From contig JAEDOI010000016.1 of assembly GCA_016302065.1 (NCBI GenBank), positions 1 to 21,392 of the forward strand: 21,392 bases of DNA. Direction: 5' to 3'. A program made the translations under genes and the position numbers. Source of the DNA: Bacilli bacterium (lineage in GTDB: Bacteria > Bacillota_I > Bacilli_A > RFN20 > CAG-826). Under the pieces are notes generated by a model, which searched no databases, was not told the DNA's origin, and was given only the letters and a program-made list of their open reading frames with translations. Below are positions 1 through 7,984 of this stretch, one piece after another. Each line of letters opens with the position of its first letter. Position 1 is the stretch's first letter.

Positions 1-67
1 TTTCTTTAATTATTCAATTAAAGTTAATTCTATTAATGATACAGAGGCTAGTATTACTATCTTTTAA
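1..67 (+). CDS. 3' end of an unidentified gene (partial)
   Basis: An open frame enters from the left edge (frame starting at base 2) and ends at TAA 65-67. It gives 21 C-terminal residues, reading FFNYSIKVNSIND then TEASITIF. The alternating polar and hydrophobic pattern would suit the last strand of a beta-rich domain, but this is too little to name a family. Its stop lies two bases before the next ATG, the same tight packing seen elsewhere here, which is the main reason to accept it as coding. Confidence 0.5.
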   Translation, partial: FFNYSIKVNSINDTEASITIF

Positions 68-69
68 TT

Positions 70-867
70 ATGAATGTTTTAATCACTGGATGTAGTAATG
101 GAATTGGAAAAAGTGTAATAGAAAAGTTTGCTTCTAACAATCATTTTTGTATTGGTTTAGATGTTGTTGAATCTAAAAATAGTTGGGAAAACATAGTGAA
201 TTTTGTTTGTGACATTACAAATTATGATTCATTAAAGGTGGTTGAAGAATATTTAAATATTAATAATATTAAACTAGATTTAATTATAAATGTTGCTGGG
301 ATTCATAAAATGGCATCTTTAGTTGAAACAGATTTTAAATATATTAAAAAATTAATAGATGTCAATTTAGTTGGTACAATGCTAGTTAATCATACATTTT
401 TTAAATATTTAAATAATAAAGGAAAGATATTTTTATTAACAAGTGAAGTTGCTTCTTTTACTCCAATGCCTTTTAATGGATTATATAATATTTCTAAAAC
501 TGCTTTGGAAACATATGCTGATGCTCTTCGTCAAGAAGTTAATCTTTTAGGATTTAAAGTAGTAACTTTTCAACCAGGATCAATTGAAACAAAGCTTAGT
601 AAAAATTCTTTAACAGACACAAAAGAGTTGGCAAATAATACTGTTATTTATAAAAAACAAGCTAAACATTTTTATACATTGGTTTCTAAATTTATGGGAA
701 AACCTCTTAAAGCAGAAAAGTTAGCTTCTTTAATATATAAGGTTTCATTAAAGAAACATCCAAAATTAACCTATAAAATTCATCGTTCATTTGGTTTAGT
801 TTTGTTAAATATTTTACCTAAAAGAACTCAGTTATTTATTATTAAAAGTTTACTTAATAAAAAATAA
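70..867 (+). CDS. Short-chain dehydrogenase/reductase (SDR family)
   Basis: This is a 265-aa NAD(P)-dependent oxidoreductase of the classical SDR fold. The N-terminal Rossmann motif is TGCSNGIG (residues 6-13). Asp31 follows the second strand, a position that usually favours NAD(H). D48 sits in the DIT segment, NVAG is at 74-77, and Asn99 lies in the central helix. The catalytic Ser-Tyr-Lys set is Ser125, Tyr139 and Lys143 (YNISK). Length is normal for the family, with about 70 extra C-terminal residues that would shape substrate binding. There is no signal peptide, so it should be cytosolic. The start lies two bases after the upstream stop and has no clear Shine-Dalgarno sequence, so translation is probably coupled to the previous gene. 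The substrate cannot be told from sequence. Confidence 0.87.
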   Translation: MNVLITGCSNGIGKSVIEKFASNNHFCIGLDVVESKNSWENIVNFVCDITNYDSLKVVEEYLNINNIKLDLIINVAGIHKMASLVETDFKYIKKLIDVNLVGTMLVNHTFFKYLNNKGKIFLLTSEVASFTPMPFNGLYNISKTALETYADALRQEVNLLGFKVVTFQPGSIETKLSKNSLTDTKELANNTVIYKKQAKHFYTLVSKFMGKPLKAEKLASLIYKVSLKKHPKLTYKIHRSFGLVLLNILPKRTQLFIIKSLLNKK

Positions 868-901
868 GGATATTTCTTTTGAAAATGGTAAAAAAGGAAA
901 A

Positions 902-1015
902 ATGTTTTTTATAAAAAACGAAAATATTGATGGATATTTAACTAGCGATTATGATAATAATATTATTGATCAAAATTTTAAATGTTATATAGGAGAGACT
1001 TATGAAAAAAAATAA
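902..1015 (+). CDS. Possible 37-codon ORF or gene remnant (doubtful)
   Basis: A short frame fills most of the gap between the SDR gene and the next membrane protein. It begins at ATG 902 and ends at TAA 1013-1015, overlapping the following start by 14 bases. An AAGGA lies only three bases before the ATG, closer than usual. The same frame stays open back to about base 809, inside the SDR gene, without another ATG. The product (MFFIKNENIDGYLTSDYDNN at the N-terminus) has the composition of a real protein rather than noise, and could be the tail of a decayed gene. I do not recognise it. In DNA this AT-rich a frame of this length can occur by chance. Confidence 0.25.
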   Translation: MFFIKNENIDGYLTSDYDNNIIDQNFKCYIGETYEKK

Positions 1016-1451
1016 TTTATTAATTTTAAAAATTACATCATTAATTTTGTGTTTTTTAATGATTGTTTCTTGTTTTATCCCTTTTAAAGTTAATATTTCA
1101 GTTAATCCCAACTATGATGAATATGCGTATCGTTCATTATTTTTATATTTGTTTTATCCAGGAAGTAATATGTCTATTTTAAATTTAGAACTTTATGTAT
1201 TTTTCGGTTCATTAACTATAGGAAGTTTATTGTTAACTCCAATATTATTTATGTTTTCAAATATAAAAGAAGCTTTAATTTCTGCAATTGTAGGGTTAGC
1301 TTTTGGCCTATCAACTATGATTCTATGTTTAGTTATCTTTGGATATGGATTTGTATATTTTATGTATTCGTTAATAATATTTATTTATATTTTAGTTATT
1401 TATCTTATTCAAAAAAGAAAAAATAAAGCGAATAATCTAAGTTCTAAATAA
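1002..1451 (+). CDS. Four-helix integral membrane protein of unknown function
   Basis: A 149-aa hydrophobic protein with four likely membrane helices at about residues 6-27, 64-86, 91-114 and 117-137, and a basic tail (KRKNKANN). The segment between helices 1 and 2 (about 30-62) is rich in Tyr, Asn and Pro and probably faces outward. A good ribosome-binding site (AGGAGAG, 991-997) supports the start at ATG 1002. No family motif is recognisable and I assign no function. It lies immediately before the jet operon, 74 bases from jetA, with no visible terminator between them. Helix 1 could pass for a signal peptide, and IVSC looks like a poor lipobox, but the remaining helices make a lipoprotein unlikely. 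Confidence 0.7.
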   Translation: MKKNNLLILKITSLILCFLMIVSCFIPFKVNISVNPNYDEYAYRSLFLYLFYPGSNMSILNLELYVFFGSLTIGSLLLTPILFMFSNIKEALISAIVGLAFGLSTMILCLVIFGYGFVYFMYSLIIFIYILVIYLIQKRKNKANNLSSK

Positions 1452-1492
1452 TTTTAATAAAAACAATAAATTTATAATAATAATACTCACAA

Positions 1493-1516
1493 AACATATG
1501 AATAATATGTTAAAAT
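1493..1516 (+). promoter_or_regulatory. Palindrome and extended -10-like box before jetA
   Basis: AACATAT (1493-1499) and ATATGTT (1505-1511) form a perfect 7-bp inverted repeat around a 5-base centre (GAATA), ending 14 bases before the jetA ATG. The right arm overlaps TGTTAAAAT (1508-1516), which fits an extended -10 element (TG-n-TAAAAT). No good -35 is visible at the matching distance. A second TATAAT lies at 1473-1478. Repressor binding to the palindrome would cover the putative -10. Short AT-rich palindromes arise by chance in such DNA, so this is suggestive only. Confidence 0.3.
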
Positions 1517-1525
1517 TATTAAGAA

Positions 1526-2935
1526 ATGGACAATATTTTTAACTATATTCATTATGATATGTTTAAAGTTCTATCATCTAAAGATAGAGAATTTAACTAT
1601 GATATTTTAATTTATCTTTATAATTATTTTTGCTTTCAACAAGGTGGAGCTAAAGCTATTAAAAATGATGTTATTTTGGATTTAGAAAGAAGTATTGATT
1701 TTAAACATTATAAAGATATTGACGATGAAGAAAACGAAGATATTAAAAATAGGTCTAAAAGAGATATTATTTTATATAAATATAATCAATTTAAGAAAAC
1801 TGGTTGGATTGAAGATGGATATAATAAAGATCTTGAAATTGAAGTTAATTTAACAAGTCAAGCTATATCAATTTTATCTAATCTTTATTCGATTACCGAA
1901 GAAGATGATTTAAGTGAATTTTCAGGTTATGTAAATAACTGTTATAACTCCTTAAATAGCAAGGATTTTTACGATAAAAATAAATGCTTTACTTATGTCG
2001 AACAAGCCTATATTGCTACAAAAGAACTATCAGATAAACTTAATTCTATGACTTCAATAATTAAAAGATATACCAATAACATCCTTTCAAAAGAGCAATT
2101 TAAAGCTAATGATATTGCAAAAAATGTTTATGAAGAATATAACGATAAGATTGGTATTAGATTATTTAATAATTTAAAAATAAAAGATAATCCATATAAA
2201 TATAAAAATCAAATATTAGAACTTGTAAAATCATGTTTAAATGAAGATTATTTATTAATTATTGATTCATATAGAACAATTAAAAATAAGAAAATATTAA
2301 AAGAAGAAGATCATAAAAAAATAAAAGATAAATTACATTTTATATATAATTTCTTTGATAATATTAATAAAAGAATTGATGAAATTGATGATATTAGTAA
2401 GAAATATCTTTCTATTTGTACATCAAAAATTAAATTTATTATTAACGAAAGTAAAGATATTGAAGAAGAAATTAATAATACTTTAAAACTATTAAATAAT
2501 GATTTTGATTTTAGTTTCTTTGAAGATTATTTTAATATTACTAAAATTTCAACCCTTGATGATGAATCTTATTTTAAGCCAAGAAGTAAATACATTCATT
2601 ATAAGGAAATACCTATTAATTTAGATATTAAAAATATTGATAATAAATCTATTAAAGAAGATTTATTAAATAAGATTAAAGCAAGTAACGAATATTCATT
2701 CTCTTCAATTAATAAATTTATGATAAGTTTATTATCTAATAAAAAAGAAGTTAAAATATCTTCTATTTTAGATAAATTAAAAGAAATTGAATCAAGCAGT
2801 GTTAAACTACTTTTAGGACTTTTATATCAATATAATGACTTAGCAAGTTATACAATTATTAAACTTGATGATGAAGTAATAATTGATAATTATCGCTTAA
2901 TGAACTTTATAATTAGAGGTAAGAATAATGGATAG
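1526..2935 (+). CDS. jetA: Wadjet protein JetA (kleisin/MukF-like subunit)
   Basis: This 469-aa protein is the first gene of a four-gene SMC operon. The N-terminus (IFNYIHYDMFKVLSSKDRE, then a helix ending in YLYNYFCF) resembles my recollection of the DUF5716-type JetA proteins of Gram-positive Wadjet loci. The rest is mostly helical, Lys/Glu/Asn-rich and without catalytic motifs, as expected for a kleisin that bridges the JetC heads and binds JetB. The family call rests mainly on gene order and on the unmistakable JetC and JetD downstream. The start at 1526 has no evident Shine-Dalgarno sequence, but the conserved-looking N-terminus begins right there. Its TAG stop overlaps the jetB start by 8 bases. 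In characterised systems JetA, JetB and JetC form a loop-extruding motor on DNA. Confidence 0.78.
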   Translation: MDNIFNYIHYDMFKVLSSKDREFNYDILIYLYNYFCFQQGGAKAIKNDVILDLERSIDFKHYKDIDDEENEDIKNRSKRDIILYKYNQFKKTGWIEDGYNKDLEIEVNLTSQAISILSNLYSITEEDDLSEFSGYVNNCYNSLNSKDFYDKNKCFTYVEQAYIATKELSDKLNSMTSIIKRYTNNILSKEQFKANDIAKNVYEEYNDKIGIRLFNNLKIKDNPYKYKNQILELVKSCLNEDYLLIIDSYRTIKNKKILKEEDHKKIKDKLHFIYNFFDNINKRIDEIDDISKKYLSICTSKIKFIINESKDIEEEINNTLKLLNNDFDFSFFEDYFNITKISTLDDESYFKPRSKYIHYKEIPINLDIKNIDNKSIKEDLLNKIKASNEYSFSSINKFMISLLSNKKEVKISSILDKLKEIESSSVKLLLGLLYQYNDLASYTIIKLDDEVIIDNYRLMNFIIRGKNNG

Positions 2936-3560
2936 AATTGAAGAATTAGAAAATTTATTAGAAAGATATAAAACTTTTAATGATACAAAAAAGAACCTCC
3001 TTTCGAAAATTATTAATCGTTTATTAAATGAATCATTTTTGATGCTTGAAAGAAATGAAGATAAAGATGATTATTATAATGCCTTAGATTTATTAAATGA
3101 AATTAATTCTTATTTATCACTTATTGATTATAGTGTAGTTTACGATAAAAACATTAATATAATTTATATTAAAAATACTGAAAATAAAAATAGAATCCAT
3201 TTAAATAAATTTGATACTGTCCTTCTTTTAATTTTTAGATTGTTATATTTTAAAAATTCTAAAAAAGCCAGCTTATCAAATTTAGTTTCCACTAGTTTTA
3301 TTGAACTAAAAGAAGAAGTAAAGAAAACAAATATTTATAAAGAAGAAAAAACTACTAATGAATATTTAGAATCTTTACGAAATTTAAGAAGATTAAAATT
3401 AATATCATTTACTAGAAATAATGATTTTAATGATGAAAGTTATATATTTATTTATCCTTCAATTCTTTACATAGCTAAAATGGAAAATATTGAAGAATTG
3501 AATAATTTATTAAAGAAATACGTGCTAGGAGATCAAAATGAAGAAGTTAGTGAAAATTAA
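2928..3560 (+). CDS. jetB: Wadjet protein JetB (MukE/KITE-like winged-helix subunit)
   Basis: A 210-aa, mostly helical, charged protein. The central block (about residues 88-165) reads as hydrophobic helix (KFDTVLLLIFRLLYF), linker, then LESLRNLRRLKLISF followed by a strand. This is the layout of the winged-helix KITE subunits (MukE, DUF4194, DUF6063-like) that sit on the kleisin. It has no catalytic motif and no signal peptide. The start has AGAGG (2915-2919) eight bases upstream and lies inside the end of jetA. The end overlaps jetC by 23 bases. Its position between the kleisin-like gene and the SMC-like gene is the standard JetA-B-C order. The exact Wadjet subtype cannot be fixed by eye. 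Confidence 0.77.
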   Translation: MDRIEELENLLERYKTFNDTKKNLLSKIINRLLNESFLMLERNEDKDDYYNALDLLNEINSYLSLIDYSVVYDKNINIIYIKNTENKNRIHLNKFDTVLLLIFRLLYFKNSKKASLSNLVSTSFIELKEEVKKTNIYKEEKTTNEYLESLRNLRRLKLISFTRNNDFNDESYIFIYPSILYIAKMENIEELNNLLKKYVLGDQNEEVSEN

Positions 3561-6500
3561 GCTTATTAATTGGCATTTATATAACGATACTGAGATTGAT
3601 GTTAATAATAACACTTGTATTTGTGGAGAAAATGGAAGTGGAAAATCAACTTTAATTGATGCTTTACATTTTGTTCTTAGTGGTGGAACTTGTAAATTTA
3701 ATACTGCTGCTAATGAAAGAAATGACCGTAATGTTGAATCTTATGTAAGAGGAAAATTAGGGTATGAAAATAAAGAATATCTAAGAAATGATGATGTTAT
3801 TACGCATGTTGCTTTAGAATTTTTTGATGATGAAAGTAATACATATTCTGTTGTTGGAACAGTAATTTATTATTCAAGAGGTTCTAAACTTGAAAAACAT
3901 TTTTATGCTATTGATAATGCTACAATTGTCTCAAGTTGCTATGTTAGTAAATCTTCTTCTCCTGTTTTAATTTCTGAACTTGAAAGTAATTATAAATCTT
4001 TAAATAAAGAATTAAACGAATTTAAAGGTACAGTTGAACAAGTTAAATATAGTATTCTTTCATTTTTAGGACTTGATAAAAAAGATGCTGAAAAATATCT
4101 TGATCTTTTACCAAAAGCTTTAGCCTTTAAACCTATTGCTAATATTAATAATTTTGTTTTTGATTATCTTCTTCCAGAAAGAAGTTTATCTTTAGACAAT
4201 ATGAAAGAAAATGTTAGAAATTATTCTAACTTAGAGAATTTAATTGAAAGAGAAAATTTACGTCTTTCTTCTTTAACTCCTCTTGTTGATTTAGCAAATT
4301 CATTTACTATTGATAATAATAAAAAAACTATATTAACTAATCTATTAAATGAATTTTCATTAGATACTTATTTAAAAAGAAGAGATGCTTTAGAAAAAGA
4401 TAATTCAAGTCTAGATTTAAATATTAAAGAACTCGAAAATACTTTTAATTCATTAAATGAAAAGAAAGAAGAATTAATTAAAGAAATTAACAATTTAGAT
4501 AACAATGAATTGTCTAACGAATTAAAAGAATTAAACTTAAAGAAAGTAAGATTAAACAATGATTTAAATAAATATAATGATTTAAAGAATATTGTAAGTG
4601 GAAATATTGAAACAGTTCATAACATTTTATCTTCAGATAATATTAAAATTAATAATTCAATTAAAAATTATTTTTATAAAGAAGACTATGTTAAATATAA
4701 ACAAGAAATTAGCAATATAAAAAATAAAATTGAAGAAAAATTTGAATTAAATTTAGAGTCTTTACACGAATATAAGACTTCATTTGATAATCATAAAATT
4801 AATTATGACTCAAAATTAAGGTATCGAGATAGTCTTGAAAAAGGTAAGAAAACGTATGGAGAAAATATTACCAATTTAATTGATATTTTAAAGAAACATT
4901 TCCGTGATTTATATAATATTGAAATAGATATTAATATTTTTGCAGATCTTGTTGATAATGTTGAACCAAAATGGAGAAATGCTTTAGAAGGATTTTTAAA
5001 TACTCGTCGTTTCTATCTTTTTATTGATAAAAAATATTATGATGAAGCTTTAAGAGTTTATGAACAAGTTGCTAAGGAAAATAAAATTAAAGTTTATGGA
5101 GTAGGTTTAGTAAATGTTTCTAAGCTTGAAGAAGTTAATGATGATAATATTAACGAAAATAGTTTATTTACGAAGATGGAATATCTAACGGATGATGCTA
5201 GAAACTATGCTTTTATGGTATTAAATAATGTTAGATGTGTTGAAACTGTTGATGAACTTAAAAACTTTGATGTTGCTATTACTCCTAGTGGAATGCTTTA
5301 TTCTTCTTTTGTTGCTAATTTTATTAATCCTCGAATTTATGAAACTCCATATTTAGGAAGGAAATCAATTGCCCTTCAAATTGATAAAGTAAGTGCTGAA
5401 ATTGAAGAATTATATTCTATTTTAAAAGAGGAAGAAAATTCAATTGTTACTCTTTCTAAGATTAAAGATAATCTTTCTAGAGTAAATAAGCTTATAAATC
5501 ATATTGATTTAAGTGAAAATATATTTACTTTAATCAATAATTTATCCGTAGATTTAAATAAAGTAAATGATGATATTGAAAAGTTAACTAAAGGTAATTT
5601 ACTTGAAATTCAAGAAACAGTTGAACTTAAACGTAAAGAAAAAGAAGAAGTGACAAGTAAGATTAATGAAACAAATAACTTAATTACTTCTTTAAAAGGT
5701 AAGAAGTTTAGTAATGAAAATAGTCTTAGTTTATTAAATGCTAAAATTGAGGATTTAAGAAGATTTACTTGTTCTCAAACTCTAAAAAAAGAATATGAGA
5801 ATATTAAAATTTTATATGCCAATAAATCAAGTAGTGAAATTGAAAATGAACTAAATGAATTAAGATTTAATGTTGAGAAGAAAGAAAAAGAACTTATTTC
5901 GTTAATGACTAAATACGTTTCAAATGAAGATAATAAATGTGATTTTAAAGCTGATGTCGCAAACATTAATAAATTTATAAACCTTTATAATGAGATTAGA
6001 GACCGTAATTTAGTTATATTTAAAGATAAAGCTAGAAAAGCAAAAGAGGAATGTGAATTAGCTTTTAAAAATGATTTCCTTTATAAAATAAGAACTTCTA
6101 TTAATGAAACATATGAAAATATTAATAATTTAAATAAGATTTTAAAAAGAGAAGAAAATAGATTTGGAAAAGATAAAGAAATTTATGAATTTGTCATAAT
6201 GGGCTCTCATAATATTGAAATGAAACAATATTTTGATATTTTTACATCTAGTCAAGATTATAATGATGAAGGATTATTCTCAGAAGCAATGAGTGAAAAA
6301 AACATTGAATTAATGGAGAGTTTATTTAAAAAGATTACAAGCCTTGATGATAAAGAAAATGAAAAAGAACTTGCTAAATTTATCGATTATCGAAATTATA
6401 TGGATTACGATATTAAAATTACTGATAAAAATAACAATGTTTCTTATTATTCTAAAGGCGGAAAAGGAAAGAGTGGAGGAGAGACTCAAACTCCATTCTA

Positions 6501-6789
6501 TGTCTTTATTGCCGCTTCATTTAATTCAATTTGTAACAAAAACAAATATCAAAGAAAAGGTAGTCCACTTTGTTTAATGTTCCTTGATGAAGCATTTAAT
6601 AATATGGACGAAAATAGAATTGAAACTATGATGAATTTTTATTCTAAACTTGATATTCAAGTATTAATTTCTGTTCCTACTCAAAGAGTAAGTTCTATTT
6701 ATAAATCTGTTGAAACAATATTAGGAATAGCTAAAGCAAATGATAATGCACTAATTTATTCGTTAGAAAAGAATGGACTTGAAGGATAA
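3538..6789 (+). CDS. jetC: Wadjet SMC-like ATPase JetC (MukB/SbcC-related)
   Basis: A 1083-aa SMC-type protein with its nucleotide-binding head split between the two ends. Walker A is GENGSGKS (30-37) after a typical head strand (VKIKLINWHLYNDTEI). The signature motif SGGE is at 979-982 after a Gly/Lys-rich lead. Walker B is LMFLDEAF (1013-1020), with Asp1017 and the catalytic Glu1018 present. Between them run long Lys/Glu/Asn coiled coils (about 275-470 and 630-900) separated by a globular section (about 470-620) where a hinge would sit. The ATPase therefore looks intact. The start has AGGAG (3527-3531) six bases upstream. In known Wadjet complexes JetC dimers hydrolyse ATP to extrude DNA loops, which lets the complex sense small closed circles. 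RecN or SbcC are alternatives by head motifs alone, but the operon context argues against them. Confidence 0.9.
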   Translation: MKKLVKIKLINWHLYNDTEIDVNNNTCICGENGSGKSTLIDALHFVLSGGTCKFNTAANERNDRNVESYVRGKLGYENKEYLRNDDVITHVALEFFDDESNTYSVVGTVIYYSRGSKLEKHFYAIDNATIVSSCYVSKSSSPVLISELESNYKSLNKELNEFKGTVEQVKYSILSFLGLDKKDAEKYLDLLPKALAFKPIANINNFVFDYLLPERSLSLDNMKENVRNYSNLENLIERENLRLSSLTPLVDLANSFTIDNNKKTILTNLLNEFSLDTYLKRRDALEKDNSSLDLNIKELENTFNSLNEKKEELIKEINNLDNNELSNELKELNLKKVRLNNDLNKYNDLKNIVSGNIETVHNILSSDNIKINNSIKNYFYKEDYVKYKQEISNIKNKIEEKFELNLESLHEYKTSFDNHKINYDSKLRYRDSLEKGKKTYGENITNLIDILKKHFRDLYNIEIDINIFADLVDNVEPKWRNALEGFLNTRRFYLFIDKKYYDEALRVYEQVAKENKIKVYGVGLVNVSKLEEVNDDNINENSLFTKMEYLTDDARNYAFMVLNNVRCVETVDELKNFDVAITPSGMLYSSFVANFINPRIYETPYLGRKSIALQIDKVSAEIEELYSILKEEENSIVTLSKIKDNLSRVNKLINHIDLSENIFTLINNLSVDLNKVNDDIEKLTKGNLLEIQETVELKRKEKEEVTSKINETNNLITSLKGKKFSNENSLSLLNAKIEDLRRFTCSQTLKKEYENIKILYANKSSSEIENELNELRFNVEKKEKELISLMTKYVSNEDNKCDFKADVANINKFINLYNEIRDRNLVIFKDKARKAKEECELAFKNDFLYKIRTSINETYENINNLNKILKREENRFGKDKEIYEFVIMGSHNIEMKQYFDIFTSSQDYNDEGLFSEAMSEKNIELMESLFKKITSLDDKENEKELAKFIDYRNYMDYDIKITDKNNNVSYYSKGGKGKSGGETQTPFYVFIAASFNSICNKNKYQRKGSPLCLMFLDEAFNNMDENRIETMMNFYSKLDIQVLISVPTQRVSSIYKSVETILGIAKANDNALIYSLEKNGLEG

Positions 6790-7984
6790 TTATAAAGAAA
6801 AAATATTAAATAGATTGTTGGATTTATTTGAAAATCGTAAAGTTTTTAAAACTTTAGATTTTTCTAAAAATAATATTTATATTGATTACAAAGATAAATT
6901 ATTAGCATATTATCATAAAGAAAAATATCGATATTTACCTTATTTTTCTAATGAATTAGATATTTTAACAAGAAATAAATTAATATTTATTAAATATGAT
7001 AAGGATGAAGAAATAGAAAGAATTTATTTAAATTTAAATAATATTGATTCTTGTTATGAATTTGTTTCTAGAACTAACAAAGTTAAACTTTATAATGAGT
7101 TAATTTTATTAGTAAATAAATATTTATCTAATTCGAGTAATAAGGTAGTAAAAAGTTATTTAAATGATTGCTTAATAACTTTAAATAATAGGGTTAGTTA
7201 TGCCGATAAATTTAAAAATAGTGAGGATTTAATATTAATTTTAAAAGGAGTAAAAGGGATAATAGAAAATAAAAATGAAATATTAATTAGAAATTTTTCT
7301 GTTAAAATATTTTCTGATTCTAAATATTTTGAAAACAATATTAATAAATTTTTTAATATTTTTAATACCTATTATGATAAAAAATTTGAAAATATTGATG
7401 ATTTTTTAAATTATTTTAATATTTATAAAAATCCAAAGTATTCATATATAAAAAATGGATTAGTATTTAAAATCAATAATACAATTATTGATTTAGATGA
7501 TTTTAAATATGAATTTTCTTTAACTAATGAAGAAATTAATAATTTAGAAATAATTAAAATTAATAAGAGAAAAATATTAACAATTGAAAATTTGACTACA
7601 TTTCATTATTTTTCTTCAAATGATTATATTGCTTTGTATTTAGGAGGGTTTTCTTCTTCTTTAAAAATCGAATTATTAAGAAAAATAAAAGAATTTGATA
7701 ATACGATTCAGTTTTATCATTTTTCAGATCTTGATGTTGGAGGATTTAATATTTATTTCAATTTAGTAAAACGATTGAATACTAAAATAATTCCATTTTT
7801 AATGAATGAAGAAATATTTAAAAAATATTTACCATTTGCTAAACCATTAACAAACATAGATAAAAATAGTTTAGAATCAATGTTAAATTTAGAATTTAAT
7901 CCATTTAAAGAATTAATTAAAGTGATGTTAAAAGAAAGTAAAAAACTTGAACAAGAAAGTATTGATATAAAGGAGTTTAAGTGA
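6773..7984 (+). CDS. jetD: Wadjet nuclease JetD (Toprim, DUF2220-like)
   Basis: A 403-aa protein. The N-terminal two thirds look like the DNA-binding part of JetD (DUF3322-like). The C-terminal third is a Toprim domain: the conserved Glu is Glu272 in LTIENLTTF, and the acidic pair is Asp319 and Asp321 in SDLDVGGFNIY. These are the metal-binding residues shared with topoisomerase VI A and primases, so the nuclease appears competent. In characterised systems JetD nicks or cleaves DNA held by the stalled JetABC motor. The ATG lies inside the end of jetC (17-base overlap, different frame), consistent with coupled translation. The gene ends in TGA, which provides the A of the next gene's ATG. If TGA were read as Trp the protein would gain only a few residues. 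Confidence 0.88.
   Translation: MDLKDNYKEKILNRLLDLFENRKVFKTLDFSKNNIYIDYKDKLLAYYHKEKYRYLPYFSNELDILTRNKLIFIKYDKDEEIERIYLNLNNIDSCYEFVSRTNKVKLYNELILLVNKYLSNSSNKVVKSYLNDCLITLNNRVSYADKFKNSEDLILILKGVKGIIENKNEILIRNFSVKIFSDSKYFENNINKFFNIFNTYYDKKFENIDDFLNYFNIYKNPKYSYIKNGLVFKINNTIIDLDDFKYEFSLTNEEINNLEIIKINKRKILTIENLTTFHYFSSNDYIALYLGGFSSSLKIELLRKIKEFDNTIQFYHFSDLDVGGFNIYFNLVKRLNTKIIPFLMNEEIFKKYLPFAKPLTNIDKNSLESMLNLEFNPFKELIKVMLKESKKLEQESIDIKEFK

Noticed and set aside
6344..6577. Alternative + strand frame of 77 codons inside jetC
   Set aside because: It overlaps the conserved JetC signature-motif region and its product is Ile/Lys/Met-rich low-complexity sequence.
7981..7983. GTG start for the GH3 enzyme
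   Set aside because: ATG three bases later has better spacing to AAGGAG and forms the TGATG junction with jetD.
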